Assembly (NCBI GenBank): GCA_002841865.1
Contig: PHBD01000023.1
Location: 1-48,591 of the forward strand
Length of the DNA: 48,591 bases
Direction of reading: 5' to 3'
From: Deltaproteobacteria bacterium HGW-Deltaproteobacteria-19
Lineage (GTDB): Bacteria; Desulfobacterota; Syntrophia; Syntrophales; PHBD01
In this document: one piece after another, positions 41,371-48,591 of the stretch
Layout: every line of letters starts with the position of its first letter
Numbering within the stretch: position 1 is the first letter of the stretch
Translations under genes and position numbers: made by a program
The notes under the pieces: generated by a model
Seen by the model: only the letters and a program-made list of their open reading frames with translations
What the model was told of the DNA's origin: nothing
The model's database searches: none

Positions 41371-42852
41371 TCAGTAAAGGCTGAGGAACGCGTCAGCCAC
41401 TTCCGGGTCGAACTGGGTGCCGCGGTTGCGCCGGATTTCATCCAGTGCCGTGTCGATGTCCAGCGCTTTCCGGTACGGCCGGTTGTTGGTCATGGCATCG
41501 AAGGTGTCCACGACGGAGATGATCCGGGACAAGAGCGGGATGTCCGTCCCGACCAGGCCGAATGGATACCCCCGTCCGTCCCAGCGCTCGTGGTGATGCA
41601 GGATGATCTCCCGTTCCCGGTCGAACAGGGCGATGGGCTTCAGAACGTTTTCCCCCAGGGAGGAGTGCTGCTTGATGACCTCGTATTCATCGTCAGTAAG
41701 TTTCCCCGGTTTGAGCAGGACGTTGTCCGGAATGGCGATCTTCCCTACATCGTGAAGGATGCCGGCTACTTTCAGGCACTCACGGTCCTGAAGTTCCAAC
41801 CCGAGGACCTCGGCTATCCGGATAGACACCTTCGTCACGCGGCGGCAGTGCTCCTGCGTGTAATTGTCCCGCATCTGGACACAGGCGACCAATGACTGGA
41901 ACGTATCCAGGACATTGGCAAAAAGGCTCTCGTAGAGAAGCTTGTTCTCCAGGTTCAGGGAGGCCCGTTTGGTCAGGCTGACGATGTAATGGACGTCCTT
42001 GCTGGTGAAGATGCCCGCATACTTCTTCCTCCGCACCGCCAGCACACCGAAGACGGCTCCCCGAATAACCAGGGGGGCGCAGAGCAGGGAAGCGGCTCCG
42101 CCGTTCCCGTTGGGCGACTGGACGACCAGGGCCTCTCGCTTGTCCACCACCTGGTAGAGAAAAGGGATGACATTGATGGCATTTCCTGTCTGATCGGGGG
42201 AACTACCCTCGGCATACCGGACCACCTGGGGATGAAACTGGTCGGACTCGGCGTCGAAGATCCAGATGGTCGCCTCCCCCCCGTCGACAACTCGAAGAGC
42301 CAGTTCCGCCATCTTTTCAAAGACCTGCTGATTGTCACCCTCGATATTCTCGAAGGATTCGTAAATGTGGCCGTGTACGGACAGTTCCTTCTTCTTCTCC
42401 GTCAGTTGGGTATTCGAGAGAGCGGACTGTCCGTCCTCCTCGGGAAGCAGATGGCGCTCCCGCAGGCAGACTTCGACCTTGTAGAGAAGATCCTGGATGT
42501 TGAAAGGTTTTCGGATGTAGTCGACAGCTCCCCGCTTCATGGCCGCCACGCCGGCATCGACCTCCGGCTGGCCCGTGACCAGGATGATCGACGAGTCGGC
42601 GCGGATTTCATGCAGCCGGTCGAGAAGCTCCATCCCGTCCATGTTGGGCATCATGACGTCCGTGATAATCAGGTCATGCGACCCCATTCGGAACTTGTCG
42701 AGGGCTTCCCGTCCATCCATCGCCTCCTGGACACTGGTGTAACCGGTCTGGAGAAGGGCGTCGACGATCATCCTGCGGGTGAGTTCGTAGTCGTCAACCA
42801 CCAGGATTCGTCGGTCGAAGAGACTGCATTCGAGAGCAGCAGGAGTATTCAT
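41371..42852 (-). CDS. Response regulator with REC, GAF and HD-GYP domains
   Basis: A 493-residue regulator. REC domain at residues 14-130: acidic Asp20-Asp21, phosphoacceptor Asp65 (IITDVMMPNMDG), Lys114 (YIRKPF). A GAF domain follows at about 165-300. The C-terminus is HD-GYP: LKVAGILHDVGKIAIPDNV and ILHHHERWDGRGYPFGL, both complete. A c-di-GMP phosphodiesterase controlled by phosphorylation and a second signal. It lies 13 bp after the small FlgM-like gene and next to other motility genes. Confidence 0.94.
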   Translation of the reverse strand: MNTPAALECSLFDRRILVVDDYELTRRMIVDALLQTGYTSVQEAMDGREALDKFRMGSHDLIITDVMMPNMDGMELLDRLHEIRADSSIILVTGQPEVDAGVAAMKRGAVDYIRKPFNIQDLLYKVEVCLRERHLLPEEDGQSALSNTQLTEKKKELSVHGHIYESFENIEGDNQQVFEKMAELALRVVDGGEATIWIFDAESDQFHPQVVRYAEGSSPDQTGNAINVIPFLYQVVDKREALVVQSPNGNGGAASLLCAPLVIRGAVFGVLAVRRKKYAGIFTSKDVHYIVSLTKRASLNLENKLLYESLFANVLDTFQSLVACVQMRDNYTQEHCRRVTKVSIRIAEVLGLELQDRECLKVAGILHDVGKIAIPDNVLLKPGKLTDDEYEVIKQHSSLGENVLKPIALFDREREIILHHHERWDGRGYPFGLVGTDIPLLSRIISVVDTFDAMTNNRPYRKALDIDTALDEIRRNRGTQFDPEVADAFLSLY

Positions 42853-42865
42853 GGTCGTCCGATCC

Positions 42866-43081
42866 TTACGGCTGGTTCCGTTTGCCGACCAGGACGTCCA
42901 TCAGCGAGTAGGAGATTTTCTCGAAGGCCCCTTCTTTAAGCTCATTTCCCCGGGACAGGTCGACGACGTCGGCAGACTGGTCGCGGGCGGGCTCCTCCGA
43001 CTGTCCCATCCGGATCCGCTCCCGGTACTGCTTCGTGTACGCCTTGATGACGCTGTCTATCTGATAGGTTGAAATGGTCAT
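42866..43081 (-). CDS. Small FlgM-like flagellar-cluster protein
   Basis: A 71-residue protein starting MTISTYQIDSVIKAYTKQYR and carrying ADVVDLSRGNEL near the middle, followed by an amphipathic helix. The layout (basic helical start, V-D-L-S motif, C-terminal helix) resembles FlgM anti-sigma28 factors and related flagellar proteins, but the match is weak. GGAGGCACC precedes the ATG. Same operon as the REC-GAF-HD-GYP gene. Confidence 0.45.
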   Translation of the reverse strand: MTISTYQIDSVIKAYTKQYRERIRMGQSEEPARDQSADVVDLSRGNELKEGAFEKISYSLMDVLVGKRNQP

Positions 43082-43241
43082 TGGTGCCTCCTGCACCGCC
43101 TTGGTTAAGATTTCTTCTGCTCATACTATCGGCTTCCTGCCGCCTCGACTTGAGCCCCGGACCAACATTTCTAAAAAATTTTCTGGCATGAAATGTGAAG
43201 AGATACCGTTGGTCCACAACATCGGTCCGGAAAGGAATACC

Positions 43242-44000
43242 ATGGCGGACGCAGTACGGCGGGACGACGCGGTACAGATACTCAGAAAACTGGATGAAAG
43301 CCGGATGCATATGAAAAAAGGGCATCTTCACGGATGCCTGCATCTCTTCAGGGACACCCTGGAGCGGATCCTGCGGACGCCGATGATCCCGGCAGACGAA
43401 AAGATGGTCCGGGAGGCGGTAAACGGGCTTCAGCAGGACATATCGGCATCCCGGGCATTCCTGGACGAGTTCGGCCCCGTCTCCTTCCGGGACAACGATA
43501 TCAAGACCTCCCTCGACTTCCTCCGGCAGATGCTTCAGATCCAGGTGGATGAGTTGTCCACGTCCGTGACGACCCGTCAAGATTCTGACGAAAGCGACAA
43601 CACGGAGAGTCCGTCGCCTGGGGCAGCAGAGCAAAAGGTGAAAGAGGCCCTGGACATGATCGAAAAGGAGGGCGCAGACCGGGCCAGGGAAGCCGTCGGG
43701 AACGACGAGGAGGCCTTGGCCATGATCCTCCAGATATGTAACACCACGGGCATCGAATACCGGAAGGCCGGCCTCTTCGACCGCGCCATCACGGAGTTCA
43801 GGAAAGCCCTGTTCTTCCACCCCCAGGACGAAGGGCTCTACTACAACCTTGCCCGGGCCTTCATGGAAAAGAAAGACTGGGGCCAGGCGGAACAAACCAT
43901 CCTGGAGGGGCTGAAGACGAACCCGGACTTTCAGGAAGGGAAAGCCCTCCTCAAGTATATCCGTTTTCAGGCCTCCGCACCGGAGGCACGAGCCGAATGA
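43242..44000 (+). CDS. TPR repeat protein
   Basis: A 252-residue protein starting at ATG 43242 after GGAAAGGAA. The first 120 residues are helical (HMKKGHLHGCLHLFRDTLER), and near residues 165-245 two TPR units are clear: GIEYRKAGLFDRAITEFRKA and GLYYNLARAFMEKKDWGQAE. It overlaps the Maf gene by ATGA (43997-44000), so the two are translated together and the TPR protein may assist glycosylation or bind flagellin. Confidence 0.85.
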   Translation: MADAVRRDDAVQILRKLDESRMHMKKGHLHGCLHLFRDTLERILRTPMIPADEKMVREAVNGLQQDISASRAFLDEFGPVSFRDNDIKTSLDFLRQMLQIQVDELSTSVTTRQDSDESDNTESPSPGAAEQKVKEALDMIEKEGADRAREAVGNDEEALAMILQICNTTGIEYRKAGLFDRAITEFRKALFFHPQDEGLYYNLARAFMEKKDWGQAEQTILEGLKTNPDFQEGKALLKYIRFQASAPEARAE

Positions 44001-46948
44001 ACGGCCACCTGGATGCCAATCTGGCGGCTCTCCGGAAGCACTGCCCCGCTTTTTTCGCCTGGTGGAAGGACTGCCCTTCCCAACCGGGGGCGTATAACCT
44101 GCTCTCCAGCCTATCGGGCCTGCCGGATCTCGAAATCGAACAACCCGGGGGACGACGGATCATCCTGTACAATCGGGAAAACCCTTTCGAGACCGTGCGC
44201 GAAGAATTGGCCGATCAGTCCTTCCCGAATGGGGGCCTGAGCTTCCTGTTCGGCCTTGGACTGGGATACAAGGCACTTCATATCCTGGACGCCATGGACC
44301 CGAGTCACGCGGTATATGTCGTGGAGAGAAACCCGGACATCCTCCGCTGGGCACTGTCCCTTCACGACTACTCTGCGGAGATCCGCAGCGGGAAACTATC
44401 CTTTGTGGTTCCCGAGGAAGAGGAACTCCGCCGTCTGATTGAGGAGCAAAACAGTGCCATCCTGAACGGACGAATCCGCCTGTTCCTGGAGAAATACGTC
44501 CGCTTGCTGGATGCCCGGACTGCAAGGCTCCACGACATCTGCCACAGCCAATTCAATGTCCTCCTGATGAATTTCAACACAGTGGTGAAGATCGGCAGTA
44601 CGGTGATCCAGAACGAGGTGGAAAATCTGCCCAAGGCCCTCCTGGGATGGAGCCCGGAGGGGCTCATGGGGGGTGACTTCCGGAACCGGCCCGCCATCAT
44701 AGTAGCAACGGGTCCCTCCCTGCAGAAGAACATCTCCCTTCTCCGGGAGGCGCAGGGCAAGGCGCTAATCATTTCGGTCGGCCAGACCCTGCGCGTTCTC
44801 CTGGCATACGACGTTCGTCCCGACATCGTCTGCTCCATCGATTTCGGTGAGCCAAACTATCTGAGCATGTCGGACGCCATCGACAAGGCGAACATGCCCC
44901 TCCTGATGCATCCGCAGGTATATCCGAGAATTCCATTTGAATATCAGGCGGATTTGTTTGTAACTTTGGATCAGAGCAACCTGCTCACGCCCACCGGAGG
45001 AAATGTCTCCTCCCCCCTCGGCAACGCCATGACAGTGGCCCAGACCGCGCTGAACCTGGCCCTGGCAGTGGGGGCGGACCCGATCGTTTTCACCGGCCAG
45101 GACCTGGCTTACGGAGAATCCAGCCATATCGAGGGAGCCACATACGGGAAACAGGTAACGGTCCAGGGATCCCGGATCATCATGAAGAACGAGCAGGTGA
45201 CGAAGAATCAGGAAGTCTACTGGGTTCCCGGTTATTTCGGCGGTCGGGTACCCACCAATTCGGGACTGCTGGCCTTCCTGGAGGATATCGAAGAGACGAT
45301 CCGGCGCAACTCCGGCCGCCGGTTCATCAATGCCACCGAGGGGGGCGCCCATATCGCCGGTACGGAGCGAATGGCCCTGCGTGACGTTCTTAAAACTCAC
45401 TGCGATCAGGAATTCCCCGTCGCGGACTACCTGGCTGCGGCACGAAGGCCCCTCGGGACGGATCCGCGCCGTCTCTGCCGGATGCTCGAAACATCGAGGA
45501 AACATGTGGATCGCCTGCTTCAACGGGTCGAGAAGCTGGAACGGACGACTGGTAAAATGAAAAGCCTGCTTCCCGAAGACGGTGAAAAATGCTCGCCTCA
45601 GCAACGGCATCAACTGGGTTCCCTGAACGGGCAGGCCTTGAAATCCTTTTCCTCTCTCCTCGAGTCCCTCGAGGAGGACCGGTTGAGCCGCCTGGCGACA
45701 GTACGGATCAAACACTTTCTGATCCGGATGGAAGAGCCATCGTCGGAGTCGGGCGAAATCAGCGCTTCCGCAGAACGAACGATCCGTTATTGCGAAGAGT
45801 TGTGTGCGGGGTTGAAGGATGTCTGTCCGTCCCTCCTGGAGAAGATCGATCGCGTCCACCCCCTTCTGGATGAATATGCGACCGTTTCCGCGGATCTCAA
45901 GTCCTCTCCGCCCGGAAGGGGGGCGGAAGCAGAGCTTCGCCTGCGCTTGGGAAATTGCCTTCAGAAGATGGGCCACCTGGGAATGGCCGCCGAAGAACTT
46001 GAACGGGCTGCCCGCTCGGAGACCTCCCGCGCCGCGGCCTTGGAGGCCTTGTTCTCCCTGCACCTGAACCGGAACCGATTCGAGTTGGCCGGTGAATGCC
46101 TGGAGCGCCTCCCCGACGGACATCCGAAACGGGATGCGTTCCGGGATCTTCTTATGAAAAAACAGGACCGGGAACGGGGCCGTCTTCTCGAACGCGCCCG
46201 CCTATGCCTGGACCGGGGAGATTTTGTCGGGTGTCTGCTCGCGTGCCGAACCCTGACCGCTCTTCACGGCGATTCCCCGGACATTCAGCGGATGCTGGAC
46301 CAATCCCTGGCAATGCGGGAGGAGAGAATTCTGGAGGCCCAGCGGCAGACCCAGACAGAAAGGAAAAGAGGGGCGCTTCGGGATGAACGTGATCGCCACC
46401 TCCAGATTGCCCGATTAAGGATAAAGGAGAAGGACTACGCGGCAGCGCTCGCTCTATTCCGTGAGTTGTCCGAGTCGGACCCTCGGGATGAAGAGGCCGG
46501 GCTGGGGTGCGTCCAGGCTTATGAGAAATTGCAGAATTGGGAAGGGGCGGAAGCGGAAATCCGTCGCCTGATGCAATACCAGCCGGAAAGGGGAATGCTT
46601 TTCAGGGAATTGGGGAACATCCTGCTTCACCTGGGGAAATCGGAGGAAGCCCTGAAAAACTTCAGAAAAGCGGTGGAACTCGATACAGGCGGGAACGATC
46701 TCTGCCTGCAGATCGCAGCGATTCTTTCCAGGGCAGGGAAAACTGCCGATGCGCTTCCGTTCTATGAGCGGCACTTGAAGGAAAATCCGAACGACTATCG
46801 GGCTCTTGTCCTGTGGGGAGACGGTTTTCTCCGCCTGGGGATCGGCGCCGCGGCCAAGTTGAGCTACGAAACGGCCCTCCGCATCCGCCCCGGATACGGT
46901 CCGGCCGTAGAAAGACTGAAACGCCTCCAGCCGACAGCCTCCTCCTGA
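43997..46948 (+). CDS. Maf-type flagellin glycosyltransferase with C-terminal TPR region
   Basis: A 983-residue protein. Residues 1-500 match the motility-associated factor (Maf/DUF115, MptE-like) family: LSFLFGLGLGYKALHILDAM, then PAIIVATGPSLQKNISLLRE (about 233) and VGADPIVFTGQDLAYGESSH. Such proteins add pseudaminic or legionaminic-type sugars to flagellin in the cytosol. Residues from about 640 to the end carry several TPR units (ARLRIKEKDYAAALALFREL, LGNILLHLGKSEEALKNFRK), an extension longer than in the usual Maf. Flagellin lies 1 kb away. Confidence 0.85.
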   Translation: MNGHLDANLAALRKHCPAFFAWWKDCPSQPGAYNLLSSLSGLPDLEIEQPGGRRIILYNRENPFETVREELADQSFPNGGLSFLFGLGLGYKALHILDAMDPSHAVYVVERNPDILRWALSLHDYSAEIRSGKLSFVVPEEEELRRLIEEQNSAILNGRIRLFLEKYVRLLDARTARLHDICHSQFNVLLMNFNTVVKIGSTVIQNEVENLPKALLGWSPEGLMGGDFRNRPAIIVATGPSLQKNISLLREAQGKALIISVGQTLRVLLAYDVRPDIVCSIDFGEPNYLSMSDAIDKANMPLLMHPQVYPRIPFEYQADLFVTLDQSNLLTPTGGNVSSPLGNAMTVAQTALNLALAVGADPIVFTGQDLAYGESSHIEGATYGKQVTVQGSRIIMKNEQVTKNQEVYWVPGYFGGRVPTNSGLLAFLEDIEETIRRNSGRRFINATEGGAHIAGTERMALRDVLKTHCDQEFPVADYLAAARRPLGTDPRRLCRMLETSRKHVDRLLQRVEKLERTTGKMKSLLPEDGEKCSPQQRHQLGSLNGQALKSFSSLLESLEEDRLSRLATVRIKHFLIRMEEPSSESGEISASAERTIRYCEELCAGLKDVCPSLLEKIDRVHPLLDEYATVSADLKSSPPGRGAEAELRLRLGNCLQKMGHLGMAAEELERAARSETSRAAALEALFSLHLNRNRFELAGECLERLPDGHPKRDAFRDLLMKKQDRERGRLLERARLCLDRGDFVGCLLACRTLTALHGDSPDIQRMLDQSLAMREERILEAQRQTQTERKRGALRDERDRHLQIARLRIKEKDYAAALALFRELSESDPRDEEAGLGCVQAYEKLQNWEGAEAEIRRLMQYQPERGMLFRELGNILLHLGKSEEALKNFRKAVELDTGGNDLCLQIAAILSRAGKTADALPFYERHLKENPNDYRALVLWGDGFLRLGIGAAAKLSYETALRIRPGYGPAVERLKRLQPTASS

Positions 46949-47011
46949 CCCCGGCTCCCGTCATCTTCCTGCCCGGCCATCCTTGCCGTCCGGCGCGGGT
47001 GGAATTTTCGC

Positions 47012-47425
47012 CTACTTGTTACCTTCTTCTCCGGCCTCTCCGGCTTCCTCGCCGGTGGAGCCTCTCAGTCCCGCCGCCAGGTTCAGGTTGATCCGGATGA
47101 GAATATCGAGTTTCTCGGCCTTTGGAAAGGCCAGGACGTCAAAGCACCGCTTGTCGATGAAACGGCTCAGGGTCAGGATGTCCTCCCGCAATTTCACGGG
47201 CAGGGGATTGTTCGGATCGACCATTTCCCCTTGGAAGATGCTCCAGATCTTCTGGTTGTACCGGACCGCCTCGCCCAACATGCCGTTGCTGCCGCCATTG
47301 TCCCAGTTGTCCTGGCACTCCCGGAATTTCAGGGCCGCCTTCGTCAGCACGTCCGCTTCGATCTCGCGGCCCGTCATGCCCATCTTCTGGGTCTGCTGGT
47401 AGGCCTTAACTTGATTCCCGTACAT
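47012..47425 (-). CDS. flaF: Flagellar biosynthesis regulator FlaF
   Basis: A 137-residue FlaF-family protein: VKAYQQTQKMGMTGREIEAD and LKFRECQDNWD at the N-terminus, FIDKRCFDVLAF near the C-terminus, then an acidic Glu/Gly tail. In alphaproteobacteria FlaF promotes flagellin synthesis and secretion and counters FlbT. Its start overlaps the end of flbT by 20 bp. Confidence 0.88.
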   Translation of the reverse strand: MYGNQVKAYQQTQKMGMTGREIEADVLTKAALKFRECQDNWDNGGSNGMLGEAVRYNQKIWSIFQGEMVDPNNPLPVKLREDILTLSRFIDKRCFDVLAFPKAEKLDILIRINLNLAAGLRGSTGEEAGEAGEEGNK

Positions 47426-47804
47426 GGTTCACCAACCTCTCCTCATAGTCTATCAGTTCCCGGGCCGCTTTCAGGGCCTGGTAATACTGCCCCTCCAGGA
47501 TATGCTCGCTGATTGTGTCGATCAGCCCCACTGTGCTGGGAGCCGCCTTCAGCACTTCATTGACGATCTCCCAATAGGTCCGGTGGTAGGACTTCATGTC
47601 TCCGCCCCCCACGTACATCAGCTGAACGGAGAAAAAGATCCGCTTGCACGGGGTGTCCGCCTCCTCCACGGAGAGGATGTTTTTTCCCCTCAGCAGGGGC
47701 ACGTTGTTCTCGATGATGAGCTCTGTCCGGGAACTGCCATTCCGGACAACGGCGCCTCCGAGGATAAACCGCTCGTGGGGTTTCAGCTCGATTTTCAGGC
47801 CCAT
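47406..47804 (-). CDS. flbT: Flagellin post-transcriptional regulator FlbT
   Basis: A 132-residue FlbT protein: LKIELKPHERFILGGAVVRN and IENNVPLLRGKNILSVEEAD. FlbT binds the 5' leader of flagellin mRNA and lowers its translation or stability until the hook is finished (shown in Caulobacter). It lies directly behind flagellin on the same strand, separated by a strong hairpin. Confidence 0.9.
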   Translation of the reverse strand: MGLKIELKPHERFILGGAVVRNGSSRTELIIENNVPLLRGKNILSVEEADTPCKRIFFSVQLMYVGGGDMKSYHRTYWEIVNEVLKAAPSTVGLIDTISEHILEGQYYQALKAARELIDYEERLVNHVRESS

Positions 47805-47823
47805 AATGCCTCCCTGGATGACT

Positions 47824-47855
47824 GGGGACGGCGGAGGGATTCCCCCGCCGTCCCC
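47824..47855 (-). terminator. Strong hairpin between flagellin and flbT
   Basis: GGGGACGGCGG (47824-47834) and CCGCCGTCCCC (47845-47855) form a perfect 11-bp GC stem with a 10-nt loop. There is no T tract, so it may protect the flagellin mRNA 3' end and reduce, not abolish, readthrough into flbT-flaF. Confidence 0.6.
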
Positions 47856-47863
47856 GGTACCGG

Positions 47864-48591
47864 TTAGAACAGCTGCAACACCGACTGGGCTGCCTGGGAG
47901 GCGAGGCTCAGGGACGTGGTGCCGAGGGACTGACGGGTCTGGAGCATCAGCATGTTGGCACCTTCCTCGTTCGTGTCCGCCGCCGTCAGGTTGTCCGCAC
48001 CGATGGTCAGGGCGTTGATCATGTTGGAGGTGAAGTCCTGCCGCGCCGTGATGACGCTCAGGTTCGCCGACATGGTCTGGGACTTGCTCCTGAGGGTAGC
48101 CAGGGCCGCGTCGAGCAACGCGATGGCGCTGCCGATGGACCCCGAGCTGGCGAAGTCGGCCGCGACGATGCCCAGGCCGGCCGCCTTCCCGTTGAACCCT
48201 GCCACGTCCATCGTGTTGGTGCCGTCCTCGTTGAAGGCCACCGTCAGCGTGTCGCTGTCCAGGAGGTTCATCCCGCCGTAGCTCGCATCTGCGGCCAGGT
48301 TGGTGATCTGGGTTGCCATGGCATCATACTGGGTCTCCAGGGCTGCTGCTTCCGTCGCATCGGCGGAGTAGGCATCCTTGGCGAGGCCCTTCATGGTTCC
48401 GATGAGATCGATGATCCCCTCGATGCCCGCATCGGCAGCCTTGATCGTCTGGATGGCCTCCCCCATGGCGTCCTTCAGCTGGGACAGGTCACTGGCCCGG
48501 TTCGTGTGGGACGAAGCCGTGAAGTAGCTGAGGGCGTTGTCCAGGGCGCTGTTCACCTTCTTGCCCGTGGCGAGGCGCTCCGATGTGGTGT
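47864..48591 (-). CDS. Flagellin (partial)
   Basis: About 242 residues are visible; the N-terminus lies beyond the right edge. The visible start TSERLATGKKVNSALDNA is the flagellin N-domain (the S-x-R-x-x-x-G-x-x-V-N-x-A pattern). The C-domain reads SANLSVITARQDFTSNMINA and ends SLASQAAQSVLQLF. The centre is short, with no large variable D2/D3 insert. Sits with flbT, flaF, and the Maf glycosyltransferase, so the filament is probably glycosylated. Confidence 0.95.
   Translation of the reverse strand, partial: TTSERLATGKKVNSALDNALSYFTASSHTNRASDLSQLKDAMGEAIQTIKAADAGIEGIIDLIGTMKGLAKDAYSADATEAAALETQYDAMATQITNLAADASYGGMNLLDSDTLTVAFNEDGTNTMDVAGFNGKAAGLGIVAADFASSGSIGSAIALLDAALATLRSKSQTMSANLSVITARQDFTSNMINALTIGADNLTAADTNEEGANMLMLQTRQSLGTTSLSLASQAAQSVLQLF

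Noticed and set aside
42866-43081. Firm assignment as flgM
   Set aside because: Size, position and the VDLS-type motif are suggestive, but the sigma28-binding helix pattern is too weak to name the gene.

Overview
The window looks like a chromosome segment of a GC-rich, motile, anaerobic deltaproteobacterium, most likely of the Syntrophales/Syntrophaceae type. This is an inference from gene content: a clustered heme/siroheme pathway, a B12-dependent ribonucleotide reductase, a DUF849 beta-keto acid cleavage enzyme, several signalling proteins with HD-GYP and GAF domains, and a flagellin locus with FlaF, FlbT and a Maf-type glycosyltransferase. No rRNA or other marker fixes the species.

Layout. 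(1) 1-4823, minus strand: a tetrapyrrole operon (precorrin-2 dehydrogenase/ferrochelatase, CcsA/HemX-like membrane protein, hemA, hemC, CobA-HemD fusion cut by the window edge). (2) 4983-7227, plus strand: the overlapping operon prmA, rsmE, RDD membrane protein, then tRNA-Phe(GAA) at 7301-7376. (3) 7332-10728: a small AT-rich genomic island in the 3' half of tRNA-Phe, bounded by a perfect 49-bp direct repeat. It carries a ribbon-helix-helix protein, a DUF2971 protein and a protein made of 40-residue tandem repeats, a membrane segment and an SH3-like domain. It has no integrase. (4) 10729-23700: accessory-looking DNA with a branched-chain amino acid ABC transporter (livKHMGF), class II ribonucleotide reductase under tandem NrdR boxes, an AEC permease, DUF2889, phosphodiester glycosidase, a broken patatin and a small lipoprotein. 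Two decayed copies of the same tRNA-Phe 3' end lie at 16451-16491 and 23666-23700, in the same orientation. They suggest repeated integration at one tRNA, with older islands pushed outward. (5) 23992-31109: a large protein with a class III nucleotide cyclase-like domain, a zinc-ribbon protein, a GAF protein, an exported unknown, and a MoxR/VWA pair joined through an A10 run. (6) 31240-34806: SDR and BKACE genes facing an XRE-cupin regulator with its own promoter and palindrome. (7) 34941-40253: dinB with a LexA-type box, thioredoxin, a wrecked Crp/Fnr regulator behind a perfect FNR box, an HD-GYP protein, YihY/BrkB, a lipoprotein. (8) 40372-48591: a motility block with lytic transglycosylase, REC-GAF-HD-GYP regulator, small FlgM-like protein, TPR protein, Maf-TPR glycosyltransferase, flaF, flbT and flagellin (cut by the right edge).

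Best candidate for an undescribed system: the two-gene cargo of the integrase-less tRNA-Phe island (DUF2971 protein plus repeat/TM/SH3 protein), together with the nested series of tRNA relics that records earlier insertions. Also notable are the MoxR-VWA junction at A10, the SDR/BKACE module with its divergent regulator, and the uncharacterised long N-terminal region on a cyclase-like domain.
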